64,000 bases of DNA, taken from contig JAJNNX010000065.1 of assembly GCA_023159155.1 (NCBI GenBank), positions 245,595 to 309,594 on the forward strand, read 5' to 3'. This DNA is from Ustulina deusta. Taxonomy: Eukaryota; Ascomycota; Sordariomycetes; Xylariales; Xylariaceae. The translations under genes and the position numbers were made by a program. Under the pieces are notes generated by a model. It was not told the DNA's origin, searched no databases, and saw only the letters and a program-made list of their open reading frames with translations. Positions 38,201-47,568 of the stretch are shown here, piece after piece. Position 1 is the stretch's first letter. Each line of letters starts with the position of its first letter.

Positions 38201-38910
38201 GCTCCCAAAAGCACATCGCCGATCTGCTGGCCAACCTGCTCTCGCGATGTCGCGTCGATTCCGTACGATATGGTGATAACCAAGGCTTTAGGTTTTCGGC
38301 CACGCCTTTTGCCCGAGGTCGAGGTTAAGGCGAGTGCTAATGGTTTAGATCGTGGGGGGGATCCAATTGTGCCAGTTGCTGGGTTCAGCTTCAGCAGCTT
38401 CTGTGACTTCTGGGTACATGTCGACTGGGGCACTCTTCGATTCTCCTTGCTTCTCAGGGCATCATCTTTGGTCTCAACAACATATTCGGAGGGTGGTGTG
38501 GAGTTGGGATTGGCGTGGCAATTGAGTGGCTCTGGCAGTCGCTCATCATCCCGCGTCCGTTCGACATCGAGCCGTTGACCCCCTGCACTTTGCTTGCCAA
38601 AGTGTTCGACAATACTTGGTCCGGCAGAAAGCCGTGCCTGGCGTTTTGTGCGTGGGGCTCTAGGAAGAGTCTCGGAGGCCCCAGAAGTGGGCTCTGTTTT
38701 CCGGCGCTTTCGTTTGCGCTCGCTAGGCTCGTCATGGGGGTTGATGTGGTCAGCAGAGTCGTTCCTCGATTGGTCGGACGCAGGACTACACGAAGGATCG
38801 GGGGTCGGAGGGGTCACGGCATCGTCGGTCTTGGAAACGGCGTTGGGCGCTGAGAAGAAGGGGTGTAGTTTCTTGAGTTGCACCTCGGCACCATCGCCAG
38901 TTTCGGCCAT
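35281..38910 (-). CDS. ELG1: Elg1/ATAD5-like PCNA unloader (alternative RFC large subunit)
   Basis: A single-exon frame of 1209 residues. I start at ATG 38910 (M-A-E-T-G-D-G); the four codons upstream begin with TTG. Elg1 replaces Rfc1 in a clamp-loader-like complex with Rfc2-5 and removes PCNA from DNA after replication. Seen: a long polar N-terminal half with Lys/Arg-rich nuclear-localisation-like stretches (E-R-K-R-K-R-R-K); two H-P-F-F motifs (residues about 16-19 and 283-286); Walker A G-P-H-G-C-G-K-T-A (about 610-618) followed by F-E-I-N-A-G-A-R-R-S-G-K; and a Walker B-like L-I-L-L-E-E-V-D (about 733), then a sensor-like M-T-C-N-N-E-S. F-E-I-N-A and L-x-E-E-V-D are typical of the Elg1/ATAD5 branch. 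An acidic stretch lies just before the AAA+ module. It is divergent from UTP8. Ctf18 or Rfc1 are alternatives, but there is no BRCT domain and the Walker B form favours Elg1. Confidence 0.85.
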   Translation of the reverse strand: MAETGDGAEVQLKKLHPFFSAPNAVSKTDDAVTPPTPDPSCSPASDQSRNDSADHINPHDEPSERKRKRRKTEPTSGASETLPRAPRTKRQARLSAGPSIVEHFGKQSAGGQRLDVERTRDDERLPEPLNCHANPNSTPPSEYVVETKDDALRSKENRRVPQSTCTQKSQKLLKLNPATGTIGSPPRSKPLALALTSTSGKRRGRKPKALVITISYGIDATSREQVGQQIGDVLLGASRIPSPVLTHPTPDTPPSGQGNTDAEALGATTPGKGTIMLPQKPAHPFFQAKTKGTSSTHSDGQKAPKAEKAKRQVIFTSTPCSSRQALPMPSNPSFPTLGLKKGSMKTPGAQYPAWPWHDMVHVRDNLSPHFIDNTGLEPTLRHSRGRKAKGQEIHVGQHESILYESASKLGIRQLADDLKSMNDEDFRPIAPLVRVPIKHFESGRKLQAQVFKELRTLRNNDGSVKTHPAIIHAYMSIATTLSAFDKSTCESVPWAQKYAPTSAQCVLQRGREAELLRDWLESLKVQAVDTGASDNVPKPKNSSTLKKKRKHKKLEGFVVSSDEESSEMDEISDDEPQWLIHGAKRTVVRSGDVVDRGGKPSSRLANAVLLSGPHGCGKTATVYAIAKELDFEVFEINAGARRSGKDILEKVGDMTRNHLVHHQKDEHRGDVTTDDEVAKDLKSGKQGMMTSFFKPKHSQSTKEAKKADQTPEAPVPASQEKKLNKDKKQSLILLEEVDILYEEDKQFWATVISMIAQSKRPFIMTCNNESMIPVQSLKLHGIFRLSSPPANLACDMLLLIAANEGHVLRRHAIEALYESRGHDLRAAITELNYWCQIGVGDLRGGFDWFYPRWPKGSDVDEEGQTIRVVSQGTYHTGMGWLNRDLTTTESSLPSIVPDLHRESWEHWGLDVSDHHEFEDCSIWADRATEQASSRAARLALLQSIETFADVISESDLCSPFLPPLSNRIRLDATTPHLHAKTLDDFTVGNKILEVTPLCHYSSISQDLSASLRILAQSKLVGGELPPSQNVSPISRFDERRITDGIERHLKMSSRSQGPITRKDYSAAFDPIAASEKIVANNYLDPSVFDREMTLLCLDVAPYVRSIVSYDQRLQNERRARSNLLSEGGRPEKKRMRTTRAALSALEGSSRSTTRREKYFAADLNPYLVMRTGGKCWEELVRQMDDQQDHAPIVTRENSEIDMDAASDQS

Positions 38911-39551
38911 GTTGACCGGCAAATGTGGTCAAATGGAAGTCCGAGGCACCTTCCTTCAATTATATGGAGGGAATCATGAGGGGGGCCCTGACAGTCGTGA
39001 GGAAATAGTTACGTTGGGAGCGTGTCAACAGACGGAGATGAGTATCCCGATCTTTTGGTAAACAGGGCGTAGATATGGGGGACAGAGGAATAGAGCAGTA
39101 GACACTGAGGGAAAGGGGAGTGGCATAGACAAGCAGTTGTGCGAGTGTTGTCTATAGATTAATAAATGCTGCAGCACATCCAAGCAGGTGTGTATAGAGA
39201 TGGGGCAGGTAGTCTGCACTTAAGGAACTTTGAGGCGCGTGTTGGGAATCGCGATTGGCGCGTCGTGATTAATTACTAGGCATGTTAATTGAGTTGGGGA
39301 AGTGACACCAATAGGTAGGTACCTAGGTACTTGTGTAGTATACATACAAGGTATGGTACCTCCGCCTAAACATGTTGCCCCACCATAATCGGTGTTTTTG
39401 GACAAGCAACCCGACTTTGGGCGACTTTTTTTTTTCTGGGTAGGTAGGCTGGATTAAGCTTGGAGCCCTCTACGACGGCGCATCGTGAAGAACAAGCTCG
39501 AGTGTCACAACTCGACCACAAGAGGCGAATTCTCACCCTCTGCCCCCAGCA
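38911..39551. promoter_or_regulatory. Bidirectional promoter region ELG1/UTP8
   Basis: 641 bp between divergent start codons. It includes the low-complexity TAGGTAGGTACCTAGGTAC word at about 39314, a word type that recurs in other intergenic regions here, and a poly-T/TCTGGGTAGGTAGG stretch (about 39426-39450) about 105-125 bp before the UTP8 ATG. No open frame with support was found. Confidence 0.45.
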
Positions 39552-42438
39552 ATGGCCTCCCAATTCCAAGTCCAGAAGCCTTATGTGCTGACCACCCTAC
39601 CTCGACCTCTGGACCTAACTACGGGCACCTACGTTGTCGGCGAGGTATACGGATATGCGCCGGGATCGAAGAAGCGGAAGAGGCGCCGGGCGGAATTGAC
39701 AGTTGGAATTGACGGAGAAGCAATAAATATTTACGATGTAAGTCTGCTCTCCGTGTATATATATACACACATAGCACTACATCCACTGTATGCAAGAGTG
39801 CTAAGTTGCGCAGGTCTCCTCCTCGAGGCTCGTCACATCATATCCCATCCCCCCTCAGTCGCGCCTCTCTTGCCCAGCCAGCTCCGTTCGATCGAAATCC
39901 GACTCGACCAAGGATGTCTCGCGCTACACCTACGCCGCATTGGACGAATCCCAGACAACCAAGGTCACCCTTTTCAAAGACAGCGTCAGTGAATCAGGCA
40001 AGGCGGACCAGGCCACTCGCTCGGCATCGCTGGGCCAAGGCCACCCTGTTGTATGGCTCGCGCCTGTGTCGAACCTCGCAGCCCTTAATGACTCGACAGC
40101 GGTCGCCTTCGATAGTGAGCTTTTGGTTGTAAGGGCAGACGGCGAGATAATATGTCTCGATGGCGAGAGTCTAAGGCAAAAATGGGCATCGACTGCCTCA
40201 GCAATGCTTCAAGATCTTAATGATGATGCGAGAGAAAACTTTACCATCGAATTTTGCCGTTCTGTCTCGGCTTCCGAAGTAGTCAGGGGCATTTTTAAGG
40301 GGAAAAGTGATGTGTTCAGCCTCGTCTCGGGCTCAGACCAAGACCTCGATGAGGAGATGGAAGTTTTCGTCTTGGTTTCCAGCTCTGGCCCAGCTGGTCA
40401 TCGTAATCGACATCTCCACGTCGTCGGCCGGCTGCCCTCGACGCTTACCTCTATACAAGAAGCCCGAGGCCTTGTACAGCTTCATGTCATACCTTTGGTA
40501 ACCCCCCATGAAAAGCAGGACAGGCCGCGGTCCTATCGCCTTGACACACGCAACGGTGCTCTATTAGAGCTTCGTCATCACACCATTATCATTCACGACT
40601 TAACGGCAAGCGTACCCAAAATCACGTCAACTATGCAACTCGAGGGCGCCAATTCGTTTCTATCGCTAAGCAAGACTGCTCTCTTGTGCTCCACCGATAC
40701 CCAGCTCTCTGTTTTCAATCCGGTCTACATGTCACTGCAAAGCACCGTTGATATCGATCCAGCGACTCAAGGGCAGACAGTTGCCGGGAGTGATGAAGAA
40801 TCTGTTTCATGTCAATTGGTCGCTTACTTCTCTCCACTCGAGCGTGCCGTCTCGATCGTCGGCTCTAACCTGGTCGCTATTCAGTTGGAGGTGCCTAAGA
40901 ATCGACATGCAAAACGACGTGCCGAGGGCCTCCTTATTGACTCGATAGGACGTGGGCTTTCCACAACAAAGAGGATCTCAGTACCATCAGCAAGGCCGCC
41001 GCCCAAGGACTCGGTCTTTTCGAACTACCTTCCGGGCTCGATAAGAGGTGACTATTGGGAGAAATGGACGGCCGATCAAGAACACGCTGATTCTCTGTTG
41101 AATTCTAACGACATTCCTAAATTTGAAATATTCCTTTCGGAGAAGTTAGGTATTCAAGTGGAAACAGCTCCCCAGCAGAACGAAGACAACCCGGACGCAT
41201 CGGCTAAAAATGCTCTGGTTTGGCGTCTTCCGAAATCACGCGCAAACTACCCACCCGTGGACAGGAGATGGATATTATTTGCGATAAGCCGGTCATTCCA
41301 GTGGAATAACGCTCTACGGGAAGACTCGAAAATCCCGCGGCTAATTTTCCAACTGCCACAGAGTAATATTCTGAATTATCTGGTAGATGCCGGGCATTTA
41401 ACGTTGCCAAACCTGCGAGCGGCTTTCCGAGACAGACTCGTCGAAAAGGAAGCAGTTGACAGCTTCCTCGCCGAGGAACTCGTCTCACGACTCTCAGAGA
41501 TCGATCCCTCCCTAGAACTCTTGGTAGTTTACCTGTCTGCCACCAAACTGGGCGCTTTAGAGGTCCTCTTGGTTCTCAGGACGCTTATGAAGAGCTTGGA
41601 GTTGGTCAATGACCCTAATAAGCCTCTTCCCAAGCTTCTAACTAACGGGACGGCCGAAGACGCCACGAATGGAAACGACACAGCCGAGAATGAGAATATT
41701 GGAATGGAGTTGGATGATCTCGAGGATGAAATTCAGAAAACGGTATCTTACCTTAATAACGAGGATGCCGGCATCCGCGGCAGAGGACTTAGCGTCGCCT
41801 TTACCAAGCTTGGGGCTTGCCCACACTCCTCCGCTGTCAAGGCTCTGCGGATCACCTTTAAGCCCGAGGAAATCCTGTCCCTCATGTACGTGCTGCGAAT
41901 CGAACTCGTCAAAGGCGGCTGGACGGATCGTTACCTCGAGGTCGACTCCCGCGACGAAAACGTCCCATTCGACGCCCCTCCCGACGGCATTATAAAACTC
42001 ATCGCCGACCTTCTAGGATTCTGCCTAGACTCCCTTGGGCCGGGCGGCTGGCTTCTCAACGACGCCATGCAAGCGGGCGATGACGCAGGAGACTTTGTCG
42101 GCTCACTGACGCACGAGGTCAGTGCTGCCCTTGAAGGATTGGAGGAGATGGCATTCCTACGCAACTTTCTGGCCGGTGCAGTCAAGTACTTCGAGGAGGT
42201 CTCGAGAAAAGCGGCGGGCGCGGTGACCCAAGACACTAATACCACCAAGCCCATCGCAGTCTGCGTGAAGGACCCCGCGGCCAGGGTGTTGCCGCTAGGC
42301 CTCAAGCCCGTGTCTCAGCACGTGTCGAGTCACAAGGTCGGCTCGGGCGGCGAGATCGTGCAGAGGAGCGCCAGGGAGCGGGGTCATCTGATTACTCAGA
42401 AGGTAGGATCATACTCGATAGAGAGGATCGTGATCTAG
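39552..42438 (+). CDS. UTP8: Utp8-like small-subunit processome protein (t-UTP/UtpA)
   Basis: Two exons, 39552-39737 and 39814-42438, giving 936 residues. The 76-bp intron (GTAAGT..GCAG) joins I-N-I-Y-D to V-S-S-S-R-L-V-T-S-Y, restoring a conserved N-terminal block. Utp8 is a subunit of the UtpA complex, which binds nascent 35S pre-rRNA in the nucleolus and supports rDNA transcription and 18S maturation; in yeast it is also linked to tRNA export. Seen: the start M-A-S-Q-F-Q-V-Q-K-P-Y-V-L; a Lys/Arg patch (K-K-R-K-R-R-R, about residues 40-46); beta-strand-rich sequence through about residue 400, as expected of the beta-propeller N-terminus; then a mainly helical C-terminal half with an acidic stretch (M-E-L-D-D-L-E-D-E-I). 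The ATG is the first after the promoter poly-T. Family assignment rests on the N-terminal block and overall architecture. Confidence 0.8.
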
Positions 42439-45400
42439 AAAAAGATTTTCATTCCGAAAAAATTTTTATGGATATTATTTTTTTTTTTGCTCGGCTCGAA
42501 ATGAATGAGTCGTGGTTTACCATCTACCGGCCATTATATTGTTCGCTATTATTGATGTGATCCAATGCTAGCCGCTAAGCGAATGACTACGCACCTACAT
42601 GAATGATACCACGAAGATTATAAGATGGCCGCCCTCAGTTTCCGCTTCAAGGAAATGGAGGGAAGGATGTGAGAGCGGGCGCAGGCTGGTGCTCTGCCGG
42701 CTCTGCTGTATGTGTTTACATTATGCTTCTTGTTTAGGTTACGCGATAGAGACGTGTCTGGCAAAGTGAGTCGGAGAAAGGCGAAAGACGAGAAATTTTT
42801 GGATAGCAGATAGGGTTTACCTTTTCCATCAAGTCTAGATAAGGTATCTGCTAGACTACTAGGTAGGTTAGTTGGTTCAATGTCGATAAGGTAGTCCACC
42901 GAAACACCACATCAGAACTTCAAGAAGACGAGAGGTTTCGACTTAGATCTCTCTTTTGGTCTAGAGAGTACTTCCATGATTAACCCAATTGCGACTAACT
43001 CAGCCAACTCTCATCTTCCGGTCCTTCTTCACGAGTTTCATTGATTGATTCTCAAGCACGGAGATGATTCCTAAGCCTATAGGTACTAAGTGTGTGTGGC
43101 ACATGTAATCCAGTGAACCCGCCCGAATGCCTGTTGCCTTACTACGGGTACTTCCATCACTGGCGCCGACACTGGCCGGTAGGCAACCGACCTAATCTCA
43201 CGAATAGATACCAGAGTCGACAGACACAAGGTTCAACAACAGCAGGCGACAATGATATGCCACCAATACAACCTCCCAGTCCCACGAGAAGGATGGTGAG
43301 ACGAGAGCCGCCTTCTTATCCTCTGCAGTCGGGCACGCATTCATACGCAGGTGCGAACACACTATAGCATCTGGCAGGTTCCCAGCTCAGTCTTCGGGAC
43401 GAGGCAGACGGGAATGGGTGTTTGTTCCACGAATCCTCCCAGACCTCGTGTTTCGACATGCTCATGACCGAGATCGGAACATGTAGAGTGCCGTATCATA
43501 GGACGCGGATGATCTAAACCCTCTACACCTAGATAGGAGGCTCTTCGCATTTCGACCTAGCGTGTATGTGACACCGGTAATATGGTAATAGCCAAAGTTA
43601 GACATAAGAAGCGAAGCAAATAATGCAGACCCAAATTCGAATCGCAGCATTAGGCAGGTACTAGGCCGGCGGTCATTGTCACCCGGCCTTTTCGTTCCCT
43701 CAGGGAAACATTGAAGCCACGACCTCTTGCCCGTACTCATGGCGCTCGAGAGTCGGGCAGCTCACTTTCTACCCGACGCCCGCTAAATCGACGAGGAGTT
43801 GCCAAGCCCAATAAGTAGCGAGACTAAGCTGCGCAATTCGGTATTGCAAAAGGGTAAGCCCAGGTCCGAATAAGCCTTGGATCCTTGACGGATGTCGCCG
43901 TCTTAGGGGAAGCTAGTAACTCTCTGTGCCCGCTGCGTGTAACCAAAACAAATCTGTGGACGTTGCCTGAGGGCAAGTAGGGACTTGGTTCAGCTGCTTT
44001 GTTGCCAGTTTCGGCAATACACGAGAGGAGGGTAAGCAATGAAGTCTATCCTCGGCCATTGGTTGGTTCGTAGCTCAGCGCTTACTTGATGCGGATATTG
44101 ATTGTTGCCTAACCGCGGGGCGTTCACATTGGCAGACACGACCCATCATTATGACGATCTTTCGAATTGCCGAATCAAGAGCCCAATCCTTCTGTAACGT
44201 GTCTTGGAGGCTCTCTGGATACTGGTGCGGATTATAGGCGATTATCTAGATAGTCTCTGTTTATACAATGGGTTCGTCAAGGTGTCCAAACTCTCTAGCG
44301 ACCCGGTCGGCCCCTCTCTAGATGCTCGATGGTGTAGTACTTGGCAGTGAAGCGACCAGAACAGTACCAGCCACTTGGCGATACAGATGTCACGCATGGC
44401 AGCATATCGCCTCACACATGTAGACCGAGATATATCGTCAAGCAATGCCGTGAGATTGTCTTGTCTGCGAAGCACAGGTCATACTGCGTAGCGGAAGCTA
44501 CTCTCCGTGCTGTATGCGTATACTATGAGAGGTGTATGACGCTCTAGAAGCAACGGATAGCGCCGAAGAGACCAGGGCAAATGCGAAAGAAGAGTATGCT
44601 ACTACCACGGCGTCCTCGCAATCACAATCTCGAAAGGGCGGTGGCCGCCGAAGTGAGAAGACAATAGTTGAAGCGGCGATGGGAGTGTCTAATCAGCTAC
44701 GGCCCAGGTAGATTGGTGGGAGAGGGACCACGTTTATCGACCCAAGACGGAGAGACCTCCCTATCGTAATATACCGCGCGCTAGATCCGGCACCATGAGA
44801 ATTCCATAGGGCACCCAAGCATAAGCGAGTGTTTCGACTGTTGGGGGGTTTGGGGCGGCCATGGAATTACGCATTACCTAACGGCATCGGTGGCAAAGTC
44901 GGATATACATGATAGCCTGGGTTGCCCATCGCATCCGATTTGAAGCTCTACTGGGAACAACATGGGGACAACTTGGGTAGCTGGCTCGGCCATGATTGGA
45001 GCCAGTCTGGGGAGAGGGGGAGAGGAGGAGAGGAGAAGACTGCGGAGAGGGTAGCGGAGAGGGCCGAGAGGAGGGCCGTGTAGGTAGCGGATATCCATAC
45101 CTGGTATTGTACTACTCAGTACTCCACCATACTGCACATATGCAAGATGCAAATGCATGCAAAGGACATCATGAAGCGGTAGTAGAAAGCATCAGTAATG
45201 TGCATTAAATACCCAGGGGCGAGGCAGTAGGGAGAGGCAGGGCCATTCACGAAGCATCATCGGTGACCAAAGAGGGGCATAGGGCAACGATGCAAACAAT
45301 GCTTGCGATGCTTCTTCCTCGCACTTTCCCCTTTGGGCGACCGGGTTATCGGGCTACATAGTGTACTACCCAGGCGCCGTCGAGACTCACTCGGCTTCGG

Positions 45401-47568
45401 ATTCGAGGGAGTGGCGCAGCTTGACGGCACTCTTTTCGTGTACCTAGTGCAGTGTTTCGTGCAGCGTACCGTGGCATCATGCCACCACCTACCCGTGTGC
45501 TACTGGTCCATCCTGTGTCGCGGATCGCGGAGGCAGACAGGGGACGCCACACCAAGAACTCTAAGGAGGGCAGTGTGCAGCTGTGGTCGAAAAACGCGGG
45601 GTTCCGGAATCAGCCTCGATGGGACGCCATTGCATGCTGACCCGAGATGGAGACTTGCCAGCATCATGGCCACTGTCATGGGGCAACGAGCTGACAGACC
45701 AGCTGCATGGAGCTGAGCCTATGAAGAGCCGAGTCGGAGCTAGATACACGATACGGAATACCACCTCGTTGGATACGGCAAACGGCCAGCATCTGGATCA
45801 GTGTCATGGTCAATGTCTCTGTCTCGAGCAGAGACAAAACAGGCCTGCTTGAGCACCTGTATGTATGCGGATACGATGATGACAACAGCGCTTTGGCCCC
45901 TCCGCCCGTCCAATCAGGCAATGGTCCATACCAGTCAGTCACTGTGAGGACGGCAACGTGGAAAACAACGAAGGGGGAGTCGAGAGAAGTTGTGGGTCTC
46001 AACCCGCTAACTAAGCTTCGAGGTTCTATTCTGGGTCGTACACTAACGGCGCAAGGTGCAAGGTGCCAGGGCGCAAGTCATGATCCAATCCGGCCAATCT
46101 CAATCTGCACTTACGTCACGACGTTTCCTCGATGGGGCATTGCCCTTTCTGCTACCGGCGTGGTACTTGCCCACCGCCCGGTTACTCTGCCAGAGAAGAC
46201 GTACTGGAAAAGTACCTACCTCAAATCTCCTCGCGGGAAAGAACACAGGTTAGCCAGCCTCCTAGTACACACGCAACTGACAGATCTTACTACTTACACA
46301 TGATGTGGGCAGTAGCTAGGGAGGTAGGTATGCAAGCAGGCACCCAACCCACATGCTACTACCTATAGGTATCTTACGTAGGTGGTATTTGCTTGTCGGT
46401 AGGAGGTAGTGTAGGGAGTCGTGTGGGCAGTGTAGAGATATGATTAACACCCACACGCACTCACACTTCGCGCCTCCTTTTCCGATCAGAGAATCATCTA
46501 GACCAGGCAAATAAACCTCCCCGTCCAGGAACTGCCGGCTATCTACCAGGTATCTGACCTGCATTGCATGTACATCCGGCGTTCGATGTTGATTGCGGCC
46601 CCCGGCCTCGACGACAACAATCGTGCTTGCAACCTCCCCGTCGAGCCTGGGTTTGGGCAACAAGCGCAACGGGAGGGCAGACGACGTTGGAACCCAACTC
46701 TCTAGCCGAGTCTCATCACCGACCATGACAATCACGGTGCCTTAAGTAGGTAGGGAGCTCCACTGGACGATCACCCACAGCAGATATAGGAGCAAACGAG
46801 ACCCTCGTCTGTTGTCGACAGAACATCTCGTCTGCAGTCTCGAGACGCATTGGGTGGCTAACCACAACGATCTTACCGAGCACTTACACGTAACACCGGC
46901 CATCATCAGCTCTCACAAACCACCGACCGTCTCGAGCACGTACAACCTTCTTTTCTTGCCCTTCCCTTTCCTTTCTCCCGACCTTGTGCTCCCTTCCAGG
47001 CGGAGCCAACTACTACACAATCGCCCATCTTCGCTGCCTACTGTAAACGTACGTCAGTACCACCCGTCCATAAATCGCCTCTGAGCCCCGTCAGGTCAAC
47101 GCCAGGTACCACGCCCTTTATTCGTAGTATGAACGGAAAGGCGTGTATTCCTTAATCACGAATAGCGAGATCAGCATACGAGCGCAACGTACGCCAAGGT
47201 CGACGAACACGCTCAGGCTCACATCCAAGCCAGTCAACCATTGCTCGACGTCAGATCATTCATACCATCCATACTAGGCCTACAACAGCCATAACGTCTA
47301 ATTCTACCATCACACACGTGCGTTACTCGACGAACACACGGATTCCAGACTAGCAGCTCACATCCATTCGCCTTGGTTTCCATCTGTCAGCTTTGATTCG
47401 ACCTGTGAGCCTTGCTAGCTTTCTTTCCTACCCTCATTTCCACACAACTCACCCTTCACCCGGTGAAGTCGCTGCGCGCAGTACGAATCTCGTGACCCAC
47501 ATCTTCTGCTGGACTGACTGCCTCTGAATATTAGGGGGCCAAGTTCCCAGCTTGTGAGGGGAGAAGCC
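42439..47568. other. Gene-poor intergenic stretch of about 5.1 kb
   Basis: No protein gene or RNA gene that I can support. Base composition is balanced and not RIP-like. Items seen: a poly-T run at about 42478-42487 just after UTP8; GGTAGG/CCTACC-type words at about 42860, 46315 and 46370; a purine-only-rich tract at about 45005-45075 (GGGAGAGGGGGAGAGGAGG); and a 7-bp stem (GTCTCTG/CAGAGAC) at about 45814-45834. A C/T-rich stretch from about 46900 to 47560 is probably the promoter and 5' UTR of the next gene. The largest ATG-started frame is 165 codons (45806-46303) and has no recognisable feature. I searched by eye for tRNA B boxes and 5S rRNA and found none. Confidence 0.5.

Noticed and set aside
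43462..43740. 92-codon minus-strand frame
   Set aside because: No recognisable features, competing frames overlap it and no splice partner was found.
43600..44100. tRNA-like B-box fragments (TTCGAATC at about 43637, GGTTCG at about 44065)
   Set aside because: No matching A box, acceptor stem or cloverleaf could be drawn around either.
45806..46303. 165-codon ATG-started frame in the gene-free gap
   Set aside because: No domain, signal or low-complexity logic, overlapped by frames of similar size on both strands; length is within chance for this composition.
46812..47084. 90-codon frame upstream of the DUF8035 gene
   Set aside because: C/T-rich sequence typical of a fungal promoter or 5' UTR; protein composition reflects that.
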